From the NCBI GenBank assembly GCA_037138755.1, contig JBAXHT010000001.1, positions 1,211,805 to 1,275,804 on the forward strand: a stretch of 64,000 nucleotides of DNA, given 5' to 3'. The DNA is from Armatimonadota bacterium (GTDB taxonomy: Bacteria; Armatimonadota; Fimbriimonadia; Fimbriimonadales; Fimbriimonadaceae). The notes below the pieces were generated by a model that made no database searches, was not told where the DNA came from, and worked only from the letters and a program-made list of their open reading frames with translations. This document shows, one piece after another, positions 1 to 8,445 of the stretch (within the stretch, counting starts at the first letter, position 1; the number at the start of each line of letters is the position of its first letter). The position numbers were made by a program, and so were the translations under genes.

Positions 1-1
1 G

Positions 2-448
2 AGAATCCCGGCTGATGCGTTCGCTCTCGACAAACCAGTTGTTCTCAAACTGAACGAACTCTACATGTATGGAAACCTGAAGCTTCTGGCATCAGACAGG
101 TTCACACTACCAATCCCAGTCTTGGAAGAAGTCACGAGACAAGACACCTTGGAAATCCACGTTCCCGTCGCCGCTGAGATTTTGAAGGGTCGAACACTCG
201 TAACCGGCGTTTACTCGCTGCTTCACGATCAAGCAGCCGTGTTACCGCTTCGTTGGGGTGCGCCGCGTATCCTTGTCCTCACTTCAGGGTTTCTGGAGTC
301 TCTTGGTGCAAAGCTGGACCAGGAACTGACACCACTTTCAAGGAGGTGGTGGTACGAGTTCGACCCTCTCACAGACCTAGTCGTCTCACCATTTGCTCCT
401 GAAGATTCAGGGGCAAATAGCCACAAAAGAATAGAGCTGGTCGAGTAA
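2..448 (+). CDS. 5'-truncated conserved protein, function unknown
   Basis: The reading frame is open from base 2, so the gene starts upstream of the window; the ATG at 65 is internal. The visible 148 residues include MYGNLKLLASDRF and a C-terminal part rich in W and P. A second, shorter copy of the same family lies at 27610-27867 and shares the stretch from RIP..FALDKPVVL to HVP with clear similarity, which confirms that the upstream frame is coding. I do not recognise a functional domain. Its company (recombinases, the small protein that follows convergently) suggests a mobile-element passenger. Confidence 0.7.
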   Translation, partial: RIPADAFALDKPVVLKLNELYMYGNLKLLASDRFTLPIPVLEEVTRQDTLEIHVPVAAEILKGRTLVTGVYSLLHDQAAVLPLRWGAPRILVLTSGFLESLGAKLDQELTPLSRRWWYEFDPLTDLVVSPFAPEDSGANSHKRIELVE

Positions 449-527
449 ATTGTGCTGAAAATCGCAAATTCAGATTCAGATGCACTTCTCTCGGGAACAG
501 TCAGACTCTTCCCTAGCTATACCGAAT

Positions 528-559
528 AGAAAATAGGCGATCCCATATGGGATCGCCTT
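528..559 (-). terminator. Rho-independent terminator
   Basis: Perfect inverted repeat with 11-bp arms (535-545 and 548-558) and a 2-nt centre, GC-rich at the base. On the minus strand it is followed by a T-rich run. It sits immediately after the stop codon of the minus-strand gene 561-842. Confidence 0.75.
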
Positions 560-560
560 C

Positions 561-842
561 TTAGTACTCCTCTGGGAGAAGAATGGTTGTTGAGGAGCGA
601 TCGGCCTCCGTGATAATCCAGAACTTGGTCCCGGATGTAGAGACATAGCTAGAGAGGATTCTGTTTCCAACGATGACCGCATTGTTATTCAGAGCCTGGT
701 CTTCAGAGCAGACTTCACCCCAGTCGCCTCTTAGGTGAGATGAAAGAGCTGAGCTGACGTCCTCCGCAGAGAGGACTTCACGAGCGATCATTGTGATGAG
801 AATCGAGCCGGGAGAGAAAAGTGGGTTTGCTAGTAGTTTCAT
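561..842 (-). CDS. Small conserved mobile-element-associated protein
   Basis: 93 residues from an ATG at 842. The C-terminus reads TKFWIITEADRSSTTILLPEEY in two blocks (TKFWIITEADR and SSTTILLPEEY) preceded by HLRGDWGEVCSEDQ. This is the hallmark of a small family of unknown function common on plasmids, ICEs and islands, often annotated only as hypothetical. The N-terminal part (NPLFSPGSI..) also matches the family layout, so the protein appears complete. It is convergent with the truncated gene at the window start and has its own terminator. Function is unknown; assignment to the family is from recalled motif similarity. Confidence 0.75.
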   Translation of the reverse strand: MKLLANPLFSPGSILITMIAREVLSAEDVSSALSSHLRGDWGEVCSEDQALNNNAVIVGNRILSSYVSTSGTKFWIITEADRSSTTILLPEEY

Positions 843-1034
843 GTGTGCACCGCAAGTGGGTTCACGTCCGGGTCACTCAGGACTCCTGTTTTCTGATGAC
901 GCGAACCCACCCAGGGGCACGGGCACAATATCTCACACCCTTAACTTGGGACACAAACCCCGACGCTTTCAAGCAAGGATTGCACCAATCAGGAAGTCTT
1001 GGCCCTACCAGCGCTTAACTGCTGAAGTTGAAAC

Positions 1035-1304
1035 ATGAACTGCTATACCTGCGGGAGATACTTCCTCCCCGAAGAAGCCCATCTGAGACGCCGGGTCAAG
1101 ACCGGTGAGAAGTACCGGAAGCAATACAAGTCAAACAACGTCGAACTGATTCAATCTAGCTACGGGATGCGAATCGTATGCAAGAACTGTGCGAGTTACA
1201 TTGACAGACTAGAGGCAAAAAAGGAACTGATGAAACACATTGGGACGCTAACTTTTCTTTGCGCAGTTACGCTCACGGCGCTCCTGTTTCGCATCTCGCG
1301 CTAG
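1035..1304 (+). CDS. Small zinc-ribbon-like membrane protein
   Basis: 89 residues. Two CxxC pairs (CYTC near residue 3 and CKNC near residue 49) form a likely zinc ribbon, followed by a charged linker and a hydrophobic C-terminal helix (about residues 69-87, IGTLTFLCAVTLTALLF) that would anchor it in a membrane. The amino-acid pattern looks coding rather than random, but there is no strong ribosome-binding site and I do not recognise the family. It could equally be a remnant of a larger gene. Confidence 0.5.
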   Translation: MNCYTCGRYFLPEEAHLRRRVKTGEKYRKQYKSNNVELIQSSYGMRIVCKNCASYIDRLEAKKELMKHIGTLTFLCAVTLTALLFRISR

Positions 1305-1523
1305 CTAGTAGCTGTGATCCAGCGGGCTTTCCGAAAGAGACTGCAACAATGCAAGAAAGACCTAGTGGCAAGAAACATCCTCGCTTGCAACGAATACAAC
1401 AAGATAGGGGGCATGCGAGGGCATGATCGACTCCTAGGATATGGTCAGAACTGGATAACAAAGAAAGTAGGGTGCGGTAGAAACCGCAAGAATCGGTAGT
1501 TAGAGTTTGAACCCTACTGGGTC

Positions 1524-2231
1524 TTACTCTAGCGACCCAATATAGCGGTCAAGCAAAGACTGGATGTAGGCCTCTTGCTCACGATGAAAGTGGCGATCTG
1601 CCTTATCTTGCTCAAGCTTCTGCCGGAAGGCTGTGAGGTTCTTGTCAGTAGACCTTCTCATGTCAATCAGAACGGCTTGCTCAAACGCAGCAAAAGCTCG
1701 GATCGGATCGGATTGTCTGAGGAAAAAATCGTGAAGTTCCAAGCAGGATTCGGGGTCTTGTAGGACTTCGGCCACGCGTATAAGCACTGCGACTCGCTCC
1801 AAATTTTGAGAATCCGATTTCATACGTGCTCTATAATTCACGGCGGCTAGGTCTGTGAGGAGTTCGATTTCTGAATTCGCACGCCGTTCAGATCGAGCCT
1901 GTTCCGACATTGAAGCAACTCTGGAGCTAAGGGATAGGGAAAGTAGACGCTTGTAGGTCGGACTTGAAGAAGTGAATTCGCCGTTCTCAGTCAGTTTCCG
2001 TACCGTAGCAACTAAGATATCTGCTCTCTGCTCTGCGGATAGAAACAAGGGCGTCCCCTCATTCCTCGAATCTGAAGACCAAGCCTTCGAAAGCTGCTTC
2101 TCATATTCGAGCAATAGCTGTTCTTCACTGATGTTACGAGAAGCTGATTGGAAGATACTGCCCTGCTCGGACCTACAAGCGAAGGTGGTTGACCATCCTA
2201 AACTGAGGATCACAAGTGCACGTATGTTCAT
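1524..2231 (-). CDS. Hypothetical secreted protein
   Basis: 235 residues with an N-terminal signal peptide (MNIRALVILSLGWSTTFAC). The Cys at residue 19 could be a lipidation site, but TFAC is a poor lipobox. The mature part is highly charged and helical and contains a TPR-like phrase near residues 165-190 (SCLELHDFFLRQ..AFAAFEQAVLI). It is divergent from the pseudopilin-like gene at 2266 with only 34 bp between the two starts, so they may share control signals. No specific function can be given. Confidence 0.65.
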   Translation of the reverse strand: MNIRALVILSLGWSTTFACRSEQGSIFQSASRNISEEQLLLEYEKQLSKAWSSDSRNEGTPLFLSAEQRADILVATVRKLTENGEFTSSSPTYKRLLSLSLSSRVASMSEQARSERRANSEIELLTDLAAVNYRARMKSDSQNLERVAVLIRVAEVLQDPESCLELHDFFLRQSDPIRAFAAFEQAVLIDMRRSTDKNLTAFRQKLEQDKADRHFHREQEAYIQSLLDRYIGSLE

Positions 2232-2265
2232 AATGGTGTAAGTTTGTACGCAGTGGAGATCAAGA

Positions 2266-3147
2266 ATGTCTGTAAAAAAACAAAACGATCCTCAAATTCA
2301 AGCTGATGCTCTACCCTCAACCTCACACCTCAGAAATTTTGGTATGGCTCTACTAACCACTGGGCTTCTCACACCGGCAGTTATTCTGGGGGTGAAATTC
2401 ACGTGGTTTCGCAATGATCTCGATGCTTGCCTTTCGAACGTGCAACGGCTTGGAAACGCGTTGGCATTATATTCGGCTGACTTTGACGAGACGTACCCTG
2501 CCTCGATCCGCCTGCAACAGGGCGAGACGTGCCTCGTAGACGAGAGACGGACAAATGAGGGGGTGAACGTCTATCAGTTTAAAAAGAGCGGCTTATGGAA
2601 CGTTGTCATCGGGGGATACTTGAAGGGATCCAAGCCCTTCAAGTGTCCGGGTGAGCCGACGGGTTTGTACAAGCTTTATTCCAGTCTCAGCTACACCCCG
2701 CTTGTTGGCCCAACATCGCTTATCGATCCGAACACCTGCGAGCAGCTCAACGGCATTATGGGGAGAAACTGGGGTGCACGCACATCCCAGATCACAACCC
2801 CATCCGGAACGGCTCTCCTATTTGAGATGATTAGTTCCATGAGTAAGGACTATCAGCTACCCGCCGGAACCACAGAAGATCATCCGTGGCGGGTTTACGC
2901 ATCAAACACCTGGTGCGGCACCTTATCGGGAAGCGCGGTATTTCCCAGGCGTGACATCGTTTTCCATTATGACGAGGGCAACGGCTTTCAAGGTCCGCAT
3001 CTTGGAAAGTTTTCAGTGGGATTCGTTGATGGGCACGTTGCAAGTCTTGGATGGGAACAGGCCACCTCGGGTGGAAGTGACAACTGTTCCAGTTTGGCGT
3101 TGAAAAGCGTGTTCGACAGGCGCTTCCCAATGGGGGATGCAAAGTAG
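2266..3147 (+). CDS. Pseudopilin-like protein lacking a prepilin leader
   Basis: 293 residues. A single N-terminal membrane helix (about residues 26-47) is followed by CLSNVQRLGNALALYSADFDETYP, the conserved block found after the helix in the DUF1559/H-x9-DG class of Armatimonadota and Planctomycetes pseudopilins. Near the C-terminus FVDGHVASL is the other family landmark. The usual prepilin peptidase site (GFTLIE) is missing: the segment before the helix reads STSHLRNFG. It may be an anchored relative that is not processed by a prepilin peptidase. GGAG lies 7 nt upstream of the ATG. The next gene begins directly after its stop, so the two are probably co-transcribed. Confidence 0.75.
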   Translation: MSVKKQNDPQIQADALPSTSHLRNFGMALLTTGLLTPAVILGVKFTWFRNDLDACLSNVQRLGNALALYSADFDETYPASIRLQQGETCLVDERRTNEGVNVYQFKKSGLWNVVIGGYLKGSKPFKCPGEPTGLYKLYSSLSYTPLVGPTSLIDPNTCEQLNGIMGRNWGARTSQITTPSGTALLFEMISSMSKDYQLPAGTTEDHPWRVYASNTWCGTLSGSAVFPRRDIVFHYDEGNGFQGPHLGKFSVGFVDGHVASLGWEQATSGGSDNCSSLALKSVFDRRFPMGDAK

Positions 3148-4287
3148 ATGAAATTTGTGACTGTTCGCATGATCTTGGGCGGATCGACGTTGGTATCTTT
3201 GTTAGTTATCCTTGCGCTCTGGCCGTATCGATCTTACACGCGTCAACGATCCCTCTGGGGCTATGAGGTTCATGATTTCGGTCGATCTCCTGGTGCTGAC
3301 TATGAGGTCCTGTACCTCGGAGCACTTGGTGGGAAGCACACGGTTTATCACGGCGGATGCATCTCAAACGGGGTGGTCGGTGTTTCAATCAACCTTCCCA
3401 ACAGATCAGAGGCTTATGAGCCGCGGCCTGCAATAGCTAGTTATACGGTTCTGCCTGTAAATCCTCAAGTCCTAGATATTCAAGATCAGCACATTGGAGG
3501 GATAGTGTATGGGATCAATAGCCAAGGGCAAGCGACAGGCGTTATTGGTAAGAATGCGTTGTACTTCAGCGGAGGAACGGTTACTGCACTAAAACCTCCT
3601 CCTGGATTTGAGAAAGCCGAGGCGCGAGGGATTAATGCCGGCTCTGTTGTTGCGGGCTTCTGTGATCCAAGCGGTGAAGAGGCGTATCTCCGGCAGCATG
3701 CCACTATTTGGAAGAGCGGAACTCCGACCGATATTGGTGTTCCGGAAGGATGCGTGAGTAGCCGGTGCAATGGAATAAATGACGCCGGGCAAATAGCAAT
3801 CACAGCGATAACAAAGGCAAAGCGCACAAGATCTTATAGATGGCAAGACGGGAAGTTTGAAGATTTAGGCTCCCTTGGAGGAGTTGCCACAGTAGCTCAA
3901 GCGATAAACAATCGCGGCCAGATTGTTGGCACCTCCGAGGTCTCGCCGAAAATTTTCCACGCATTCTTGTGGGAAGAGGGCGCGATGGTTGATTTGGGTT
4001 CTCTGAGCAAAAATCATACGTATGTGAAAGCCACTTCGATTAACAATAAAGGTGAGGTTGTAGGCTGGTCCGGGATAGGCGAGGGTTGGAACAGCACGAC
4101 CCGTCCCTTTGTCTGGGACAAAGTCAATGGAATGCGAGACTTGACAAAACTCGTCGGCTACATGTCCCCGTTTCAGCCTAGAACGGCCTACAGCATCGAT
4201 GAGAACGGGGACATCCTTGTTTATGGGTACCGAAAACAGTTTTGGAACACGGTGCAGGCGTTGGCAATTTTACGAAAAACTCCCTAA
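3148..4287 (+). CDS. HAF-repeat extracellular protein
   Basis: 379 residues. An N-terminal membrane helix or uncleaved signal (about residues 8-26) precedes a series of HAF-type repeats: phrases such as DLGSLGG, AQAINNRGQIVGTSE, HAFLWEEG and SINNKGEVVGWS recur with a spacing of about 45-50 residues from residue ~110 to the end. Such proteins (probable extracellular repeat, HAF family) form beta-propeller-like surface proteins of unknown ligand. The start codon abuts the stop of the pseudopilin-like gene, so the two form a transcription unit. Confidence 0.85.
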   Translation: MKFVTVRMILGGSTLVSLLVILALWPYRSYTRQRSLWGYEVHDFGRSPGADYEVLYLGALGGKHTVYHGGCISNGVVGVSINLPNRSEAYEPRPAIASYTVLPVNPQVLDIQDQHIGGIVYGINSQGQATGVIGKNALYFSGGTVTALKPPPGFEKAEARGINAGSVVAGFCDPSGEEAYLRQHATIWKSGTPTDIGVPEGCVSSRCNGINDAGQIAITAITKAKRTRSYRWQDGKFEDLGSLGGVATVAQAINNRGQIVGTSEVSPKIFHAFLWEEGAMVDLGSLSKNHTYVKATSINNKGEVVGWSGIGEGWNSTTRPFVWDKVNGMRDLTKLVGYMSPFQPRTAYSIDENGDILVYGYRKQFWNTVQALAILRKTP

Positions 4288-4330
4288 ATCACAGCTATTG
4301 CATATATAATGCTCTCGTTCGGAGCTAGAG

Positions 4331-5197
4331 GTGGTTATTAAGTCGTCGGCGTTCACACTGATAGAGTTGCTTGTCGTGATTGCGATTTTATCAATCCTTG
4401 CTGCGCTACTTTTTCCGGTGTTTGCCCGCGCGAAAGAGAGTGCGTTCAAATCAACAGATTTGTCCAATTTGCGTCAGATGGGAATGGCTACAGTCATGTA
4501 CGCAGGGGATAGTGACGATACCACTCCATTCTGTGTTTGGCCTAATTTCGAAGCAACTGCTGCTCGAATACTGCCTTACGCCAAGTCAAAACAGATTTTT
4601 GTTCATCCCAAGTCTAAGTTCGAAATAGGCGCTTGGAACTACCGGAATGGGTGTGGAAATGATCCAACTTGTACAATTGGAAACACTATGTATGCGCCTG
4701 ACTCTGGATGCGTGGGAAGCTTTGCAGTATCTGTGCTCGGTAAGCTGAATCTCTTTGCCGATATTTACTTTCCGTTAGACTACGAGTGGAATGATTCCCT
4801 CACCGAGTCTGGCCGAAAGTCGGTTAAGTGTCAACCTGAATCGGGACTGCCCGAGGCACTGATTGCTGACGACGGGATCAGTTTAACAAGCACGAATTTT
4901 AGCAGCGTAGCCAAAGCGGTGATGTGGGCAGACTTTCCGACGTCAGGTGGACGATGGCCAGGAGGTTGTGTGGACAGCAATTGCGACAACGGAGGCCAAT
5001 CAGACTTTTGGGGTAACAATTTCAAAGGTTACTTCTCAGGTGGTAGCAACGCAGTCATGGTAGATGGTCATGCAAGGTGGTTCAACTACTCTAAAATGCA
5101 CCCATGTAGGCACGAGATATGTAGAGAAGGTGGCGATGCAAAAGCAACAGATTGGAAAGCATGGGGTTTTTCATGGGCGGACTCGAGCGTTCGATAG
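4331..5197 (+). CDS. Type II secretion/type IV pilus-like pseudopilin
   Basis: 288 residues from a GTG start with GGAG upstream. The N-terminus is a canonical class III signal: short leader, then [22 protein letters not shown], where cleavage is before F and the Glu is at position +5. LFPVFARAKE follows, the phylum-typical continuation. The C-terminal landmark MVDGHAR is present. Unusually many cysteines occur in the globular part (about residues 115-140 and 210-225), suggesting disulfides, which fits the DsbA genes that follow within 5 kb. It would be inserted in the inner membrane and processed by a prepilin peptidase not seen in the window. Confidence 0.9.
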   Translation: MVIKSSAFTLIELLVVIAILSILAALLFPVFARAKESAFKSTDLSNLRQMGMATVMYAGDSDDTTPFCVWPNFEATAARILPYAKSKQIFVHPKSKFEIGAWNYRNGCGNDPTCTIGNTMYAPDSGCVGSFAVSVLGKLNLFADIYFPLDYEWNDSLTESGRKSVKCQPESGLPEALIADDGISLTSTNFSSVAKAVMWADFPTSGGRWPGGCVDSNCDNGGQSDFWGNNFKGYFSGGSNAVMVDGHARWFNYSKMHPCRHEICREGGDAKATDWKAWGFSWADSSVR

Positions 5198-5293
5198 GGC
5201 CCTTCAGAGTTTACTGATCTAGATCGCTGTGGATTCTCTACTTACTAAGTCTAGGATCTAGGCACAACAATTCTAAGACTCTAAGCTCCAGAG

Positions 5294-5686
5294 TCATAGA
5301 TTGAGGACCTTAAGAATCTTCCTGCCATCGGGTAACTCAATAAGTAGCGAAAGAGGATTTGAGTGATTCGTTCGCATTGAGTGCCTAGAGATGGTAGTAG
5401 GCAGCATTGGCACTAGGGTGGTGTCGGGAACATCTTCCATGGAACAGGTTTCGTGCGGATGGATATGGAGGAACTTACGTGTGAATCCTAAATTGACCAC
5501 AGTTACTTGCGCATCATAGGACTCACCTGATGGATCAATATGCTTTGTTGCGGAGACCAGCAGAACTCCTTCCGGAGAGTTTAGATAGAGACACCACCAA
5601 AGCATTGCAAGCGCAAGAATAGAAAACAACCTGGAAAGCCGTCGGGAGGCAAGTCGCAACGCTGCTGATCGCCCTTCAACTGCCAT
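5294..5686 (-). CDS. Hypothetical single-pass membrane protein
   Basis: 130 residues with one N-terminal membrane helix (about residues 19-37) and a short extracytoplasmic beta-type domain (VSATKHIDPSGE..AQVTVVNLGF..LHIHPHETC). The start overlaps the end of the O-antigen-ligase-like gene by 11 bp, so the two are translationally linked. The V-x-N-x-G pattern recalls DUF1573-like immunoglobulin-type modules, but the match is weak. A degraded relative appears at 9181-9636, next to the second cassette, sharing the phrase TKHI-P, so this domain seems to belong to the duplicated system. Confidence 0.6.
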   Translation of the reverse strand: MAVEGRSAALRLASRRLSRLFSILALAMLWWCLYLNSPEGVLLVSATKHIDPSGESYDAQVTVVNLGFTRKFLHIHPHETCSMEDVPDTTLVPMLPTTISRHSMRTNHSNPLSLLIELPDGRKILKVLNL

Positions 5687-6851
5687 CTCGACTCACCCTT
5701 AGCAACAAACTTGAAAACAGACCCAGAAGTCCTGTGAGGACTTCTCGACCGACGACGAAGAATGCCGTGTCGACTAACAAAAAGACACCTAATGTTATGA
5801 ATACTCCTAGCAGTCCCGGTCGATCAATTGTATCCAAGGCGCAAAGTGTTAAACAAAGCATCGCGCAATAAATAACTGCAACAATTCCACCGATGACTCC
5901 AAAGGCTGCGAAAATTTGAAGGAACTGATTCTTTGTGTCCACGGCCTGGACAATTCCGGATCTTCCGTCTGAGAGTTTCGCGGAAATGGGAAAGGAAACA
6001 CCGCCCGCACCCAAACCCTCTGGTCTGGACCAAATTAGCCTTACCGCTTGTTTCCACTGTTGAATGCGGCTACTGTTTGCCCTTGAGGTCGATTGAGCGC
6101 GTTCAAAGCTTGATACTCTCATGAAGAATGGGGACGACAGACAAGATAAGACAATCAGCCCAGTCAACAACTGTTTAGGTTGCCGTATTTCTTTGAATGA
6201 ACCATAAAGTGTACTAACTGCCCCGATCGCGCCAGCCAAACAAGCTATGCGAGACCAAGTCAGTATGAGTGCGGAACCAATGAACAGCACCCTAATCCAT
6301 GGGAAAATCCCTTGAATCCCCTTTAACTCCGCAACAGCTAGCGAAAAACTGCACGCCAACACTAGGCTTGCCACCTGTGGCAAGCCTAGTGTCCCTCCTG
6401 GCCGCAACATATCTGCAGAATAGACTGCCCCAGTCTTGGTCACGGCTTGGTACAGAACGACCGAACTTTGGATCAACGCGAGGCCAAGAAGAAGTCTAAT
6501 AGTCGATTTTCCCGAAATCAGAATGCCACAAATTATCCCAGCAAGAAGGTAGAGAGCCATAGCCACAACCGAGTCGTGTCTCACGGATGGCTTCAACAAC
6601 TCAAAACTTAAACAAAACGTTGCCGCGGCCCAAGGGCAAAGCACAAGTACTAGCTCGCTTGAAAACTCTGAAACTCGTCGACGAATCAGATATAGCGACC
6701 ACACGAGCATCAAAGCACAAACACAGACTTTGATCCAAGACGGACTCCGAGTCGTGAGTTCAAACTGTCGGAGAGGTACGATCAATAATCCAAGCAGAAA
6801 CACGCAGATCGCTGTTTTAAGTGTATTTTCTTTGAGTGAGTTTAGGTTCAT
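5676..6851 (-). CDS. O-antigen ligase/polymerase-like membrane protein (copy 1)
   Basis: 391 residues, about ten membrane helices, with the Wzy_C-type signature region SRPEGLGAGGVSF (about residues 272-284) preceded by SSRIQQWKQAVRLIW, as in WaaL/Wzy/PglL proteins. The family transfers lipid-linked glycans, or polymerises them, on the outer face of the inner membrane. PglL-type members glycosylate secreted proteins, including pilins. A paralogue lies at 11993-13177; both belong to the duplicated Cys-rich-peptide cassettes, so a role in modifying those peptides or the nearby pseudopilins is an inference. The coding sequence contains a perfect 34-bp palindrome (6359-6392). Confidence 0.8.
   Translation of the reverse strand: MNLNSLKENTLKTAICVFLLGLLIVPLRQFELTTRSPSWIKVCVCALMLVWSLYLIRRRVSEFSSELVLVLCPWAAATFCLSFELLKPSVRHDSVVAMALYLLAGIICGILISGKSTIRLLLGLALIQSSVVLYQAVTKTGAVYSADMLRPGGTLGLPQVASLVLACSFSLAVAELKGIQGIFPWIRVLFIGSALILTWSRIACLAGAIGAVSTLYGSFKEIRQPKQLLTGLIVLSCLSSPFFMRVSSFERAQSTSRANSSRIQQWKQAVRLIWSRPEGLGAGGVSFPISAKLSDGRSGIVQAVDTKNQFLQIFAAFGVIGGIVAVIYCAMLCLTLCALDTIDRPGLLGVFITLGVFLLVDTAFFVVGREVLTGLLGLFSSLLLRVSRDGS
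6359..6392. repeat. Perfect 16-bp inverted repeat inside a coding sequence
   Basis: Arms 6359-6374 and 6377-6392 are exact reverse complements (ACACTAGGCTTGCCAC on the left) with a 2-nt centre. It lies in the O-antigen-ligase-like gene, encoding part of the phrase TLGLPQVASLVL. A similar CACTAGG...CCTAGTG hairpin lies in the gene at 7447. Confidence 0.9.
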
Positions 6852-6953
6852 ACACGACTGTCTTCAACTCTGAGGGGCAAGCACTAACTTTCCCGGTTTG
6901 CTTATCCCCTTTGCAGGATTTGATCCATGAGACTAGCACCATTCAAAGCGTAA

Positions 6954-7016
6954 TTGTCAAAAGAAATGACAAATTCAAAACTCCTATTGACAAGTTTGCT
7001 TCGAGAGGAGTAATTT
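6954..7016 (+). promoter_or_regulatory. Promoter and operator-like repeat of cassette 1
   Basis: A TTGACA box at 6987-6992 is followed after 17-18 bp by GTAATTT, a plausible -10. The ATG of the Cys-rich peptide lies about 65 bp further on. Just upstream, TTGTCA (6954-6959) and TGACAA (6967-6972) form an inverted repeat that could bind a regulator. The region is shared with the divergent ligase-like gene. Confidence 0.45.
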
Positions 7017-7081
7017 TGACTCGTGGCTGAATTGCACGCAGGTAAGAGAAGCAGCATTCGCGCCAATAAAGGAATCGCAAA

Positions 7082-7447
7082 ATGAAATCTCGTCTAGCCA
7101 ACCCCGCCGCTTTCCTCGCCGTCCTATCGTTTATCAGCGGCAGTGTCGCTGTTGCACAGGGTTGCCCTGGGAATATGCCTCCAAGATGTGCATCAAGTGA
7201 AGGCTATTTGTGTACGGTAGAACCTTGCGGGCCAACAAATGTGATCGATGGAGCTTGCACACCCTTTGTTCCATCAAGCTACGGCCCTGCTAGCCAGAAC
7301 AGCACTTTTATTGATTGTCCGATAGTGGACTGTATCGACCACGGTGTTTTTAAAGTCTGTGAAGGAAATCCCAACGCAGTCGAGCGATACTCGACATTCG
7401 ATTGCTACTTGGATCATTATCCTTGTTCAGGCGGTTGGGGCGGCTAA
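7082..7447 (+). CDS. Secreted Cys-rich peptide (copy 1)
   Basis: 121 residues with a clear Sec signal peptide (cleavage near VAVAQ, about residue 26). The mature part of about 95 residues carries ten cysteines (GCPGN, PRCAS, YLCTV, EPCGP, GACTP, IDCPI, VDCID, KVCEG, DCYL, YPCSG), enough for five disulfides, and ends in a Gly-rich tail (GGWGG). No family recognised. Its stop overlaps the next start by one base (TAATG), and a DsbA-type oxidoreductase follows two genes on, so oxidative folding in the periplasm is the natural reading. A second Cys-rich peptide with the same kind of neighbours lies at 10636. Confidence 0.75.
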   Translation: MKSRLANPAAFLAVLSFISGSVAVAQGCPGNMPPRCASSEGYLCTVEPCGPTNVIDGACTPFVPSSYGPASQNSTFIDCPIVDCIDHGVFKVCEGNPNAVERYSTFDCYLDHYPCSGGWGG

Positions 7448-8445
7448 TGCTCTCCCAGGGGTTGAGCCGATTCGGAGCAGTTTTTGTAGTAACGTACTTG
7501 GGATCGTCGGCACTAGGTGGGCTTCCACCTAGTGCCCCCTCTACTTATGTTTTGAATTACCGAATAGAAATCTCCAATCCTCTAAGTGGTACCGGGAAAG
7601 CAATAGGCACTCTTCATTTCTGGGAGAAGAAGGGTTCGCTCGGTTGGCTTGTTACAATCCCGAACGAGGATCCGAAGTGCTTTATCTTTGACGGTAAGAA
7701 AAGCTTCGTGTATGCCTCAAAAAGTTCGATATGGCTAGTAGAGGGGTTTAGTTTCTATCAGGCTTACATACCTCTAGTCTTCCCATTTAACTTCGCAAGT
7801 TATAGACTGTTTATCGATGTGCCGGAAGGTGCAAAGTACTTACCTCCGGGGGTGCCTGCTTCTCAGTTAGAAGAGTTCCCCTTTGTGCTGCATAGTAGAA
7901 TTGGGTCTACTGATATTGTGGATGGTGTTAGTCTTACTGAAAGAAGCGCTGCTGGGGTTCAGAGTCTAGAAATTGGGGCAAAAGATGCTCCACTTGTAAA
8001 GGCGACTTACTCTAAATTTCAACAACTTGGCACTTTGGCTATCCCCCGCGAAGTAACAATTAGTTCGATGAAGCAAATTTTTGATCACAAGACGAAAACC
8101 ACTCGTTCTGAGTCACGAGGAGAATTCAAGTTAATTCTCCTAGATTGCTCGTTGAATCTTGGACCCAAGGCGGCTTTAGCACCCGAACAGTTCCTTGGTA
8201 AAGGATCGCTCATCCAGTGCTCGGATAGTCAGGCTCGTTGGTCAGTCGCGTTCGACCCAACTTCGGGTTCGCTCGACAAGCAGAGTGCTGCATTAAAACA
8301 GTCACGAATGTTATTCGAAGCTGATAAGAAGCGAGAAGGTGGGTCCGCCAAATCGTCACGACTCACGATACCGGTTATTCTGACCGTAATCTTTGGTGGA
8401 CTTTCTATCTTTTTCCTCATCAAGGGACGCAAGGAAATTGAATAG
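7447..8445 (+). CDS. Secreted protein with C-terminal membrane anchor (cassette 1)
   Basis: 332 residues from the ATG at 7447, which overlaps the previous stop (TAATG); the longer upstream frame is not needed. It has a signal peptide, then a large beta-rich domain (from YVLNYRIEIS onward), a hydrophilic linker and a C-terminal helix LTIPVILTVIFGGLSIFFL with a basic tail: an extracytoplasmic protein held in the membrane. The opening resembles LolA/LppX-type lipoprotein-carrier folds only loosely. The paralogous position in cassette 2 (11085-11996) is held by a protein of the same architecture. Function unknown. Confidence 0.7.
   Translation: MLSQGLSRFGAVFVVTYLGSSALGGLPPSAPSTYVLNYRIEISNPLSGTGKAIGTLHFWEKKGSLGWLVTIPNEDPKCFIFDGKKSFVYASKSSIWLVEGFSFYQAYIPLVFPFNFASYRLFIDVPEGAKYLPPGVPASQLEEFPFVLHSRIGSTDIVDGVSLTERSAAGVQSLEIGAKDAPLVKATYSKFQQLGTLAIPREVTISSMKQIFDHKTKTTRSESRGEFKLILLDCSLNLGPKAALAPEQFLGKGSLIQCSDSQARWSVAFDPTSGSLDKQSAALKQSRMLFEADKKREGGSAKSSRLTIPVILTVIFGGLSIFFLIKGRKEIE
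7509..7536. repeat. Perfect 12-bp inverted repeat inside a coding sequence
   Basis: Arms GGCACTAGGTGG (7509-7520) and CCACCTAGTGCC (7525-7536) with a GCTT loop, within the signal-peptide region of the gene at 7447. It shares the CACTAGG/CCTAGTG arms with the larger palindrome at 6359-6392. Confidence 0.85.

Noticed and set aside
1273-1499. Short frames on both strands after the zinc-ribbon gene
   Set aside because: About 60 codons each, no ribosome-binding site and no protein-like pattern.
5277-5295. Hairpin GACTCT/AGAGTC as terminator
   Set aside because: Six-bp stem with no T-run, overlapping the stop of the minus-strand gene; too weak to call.
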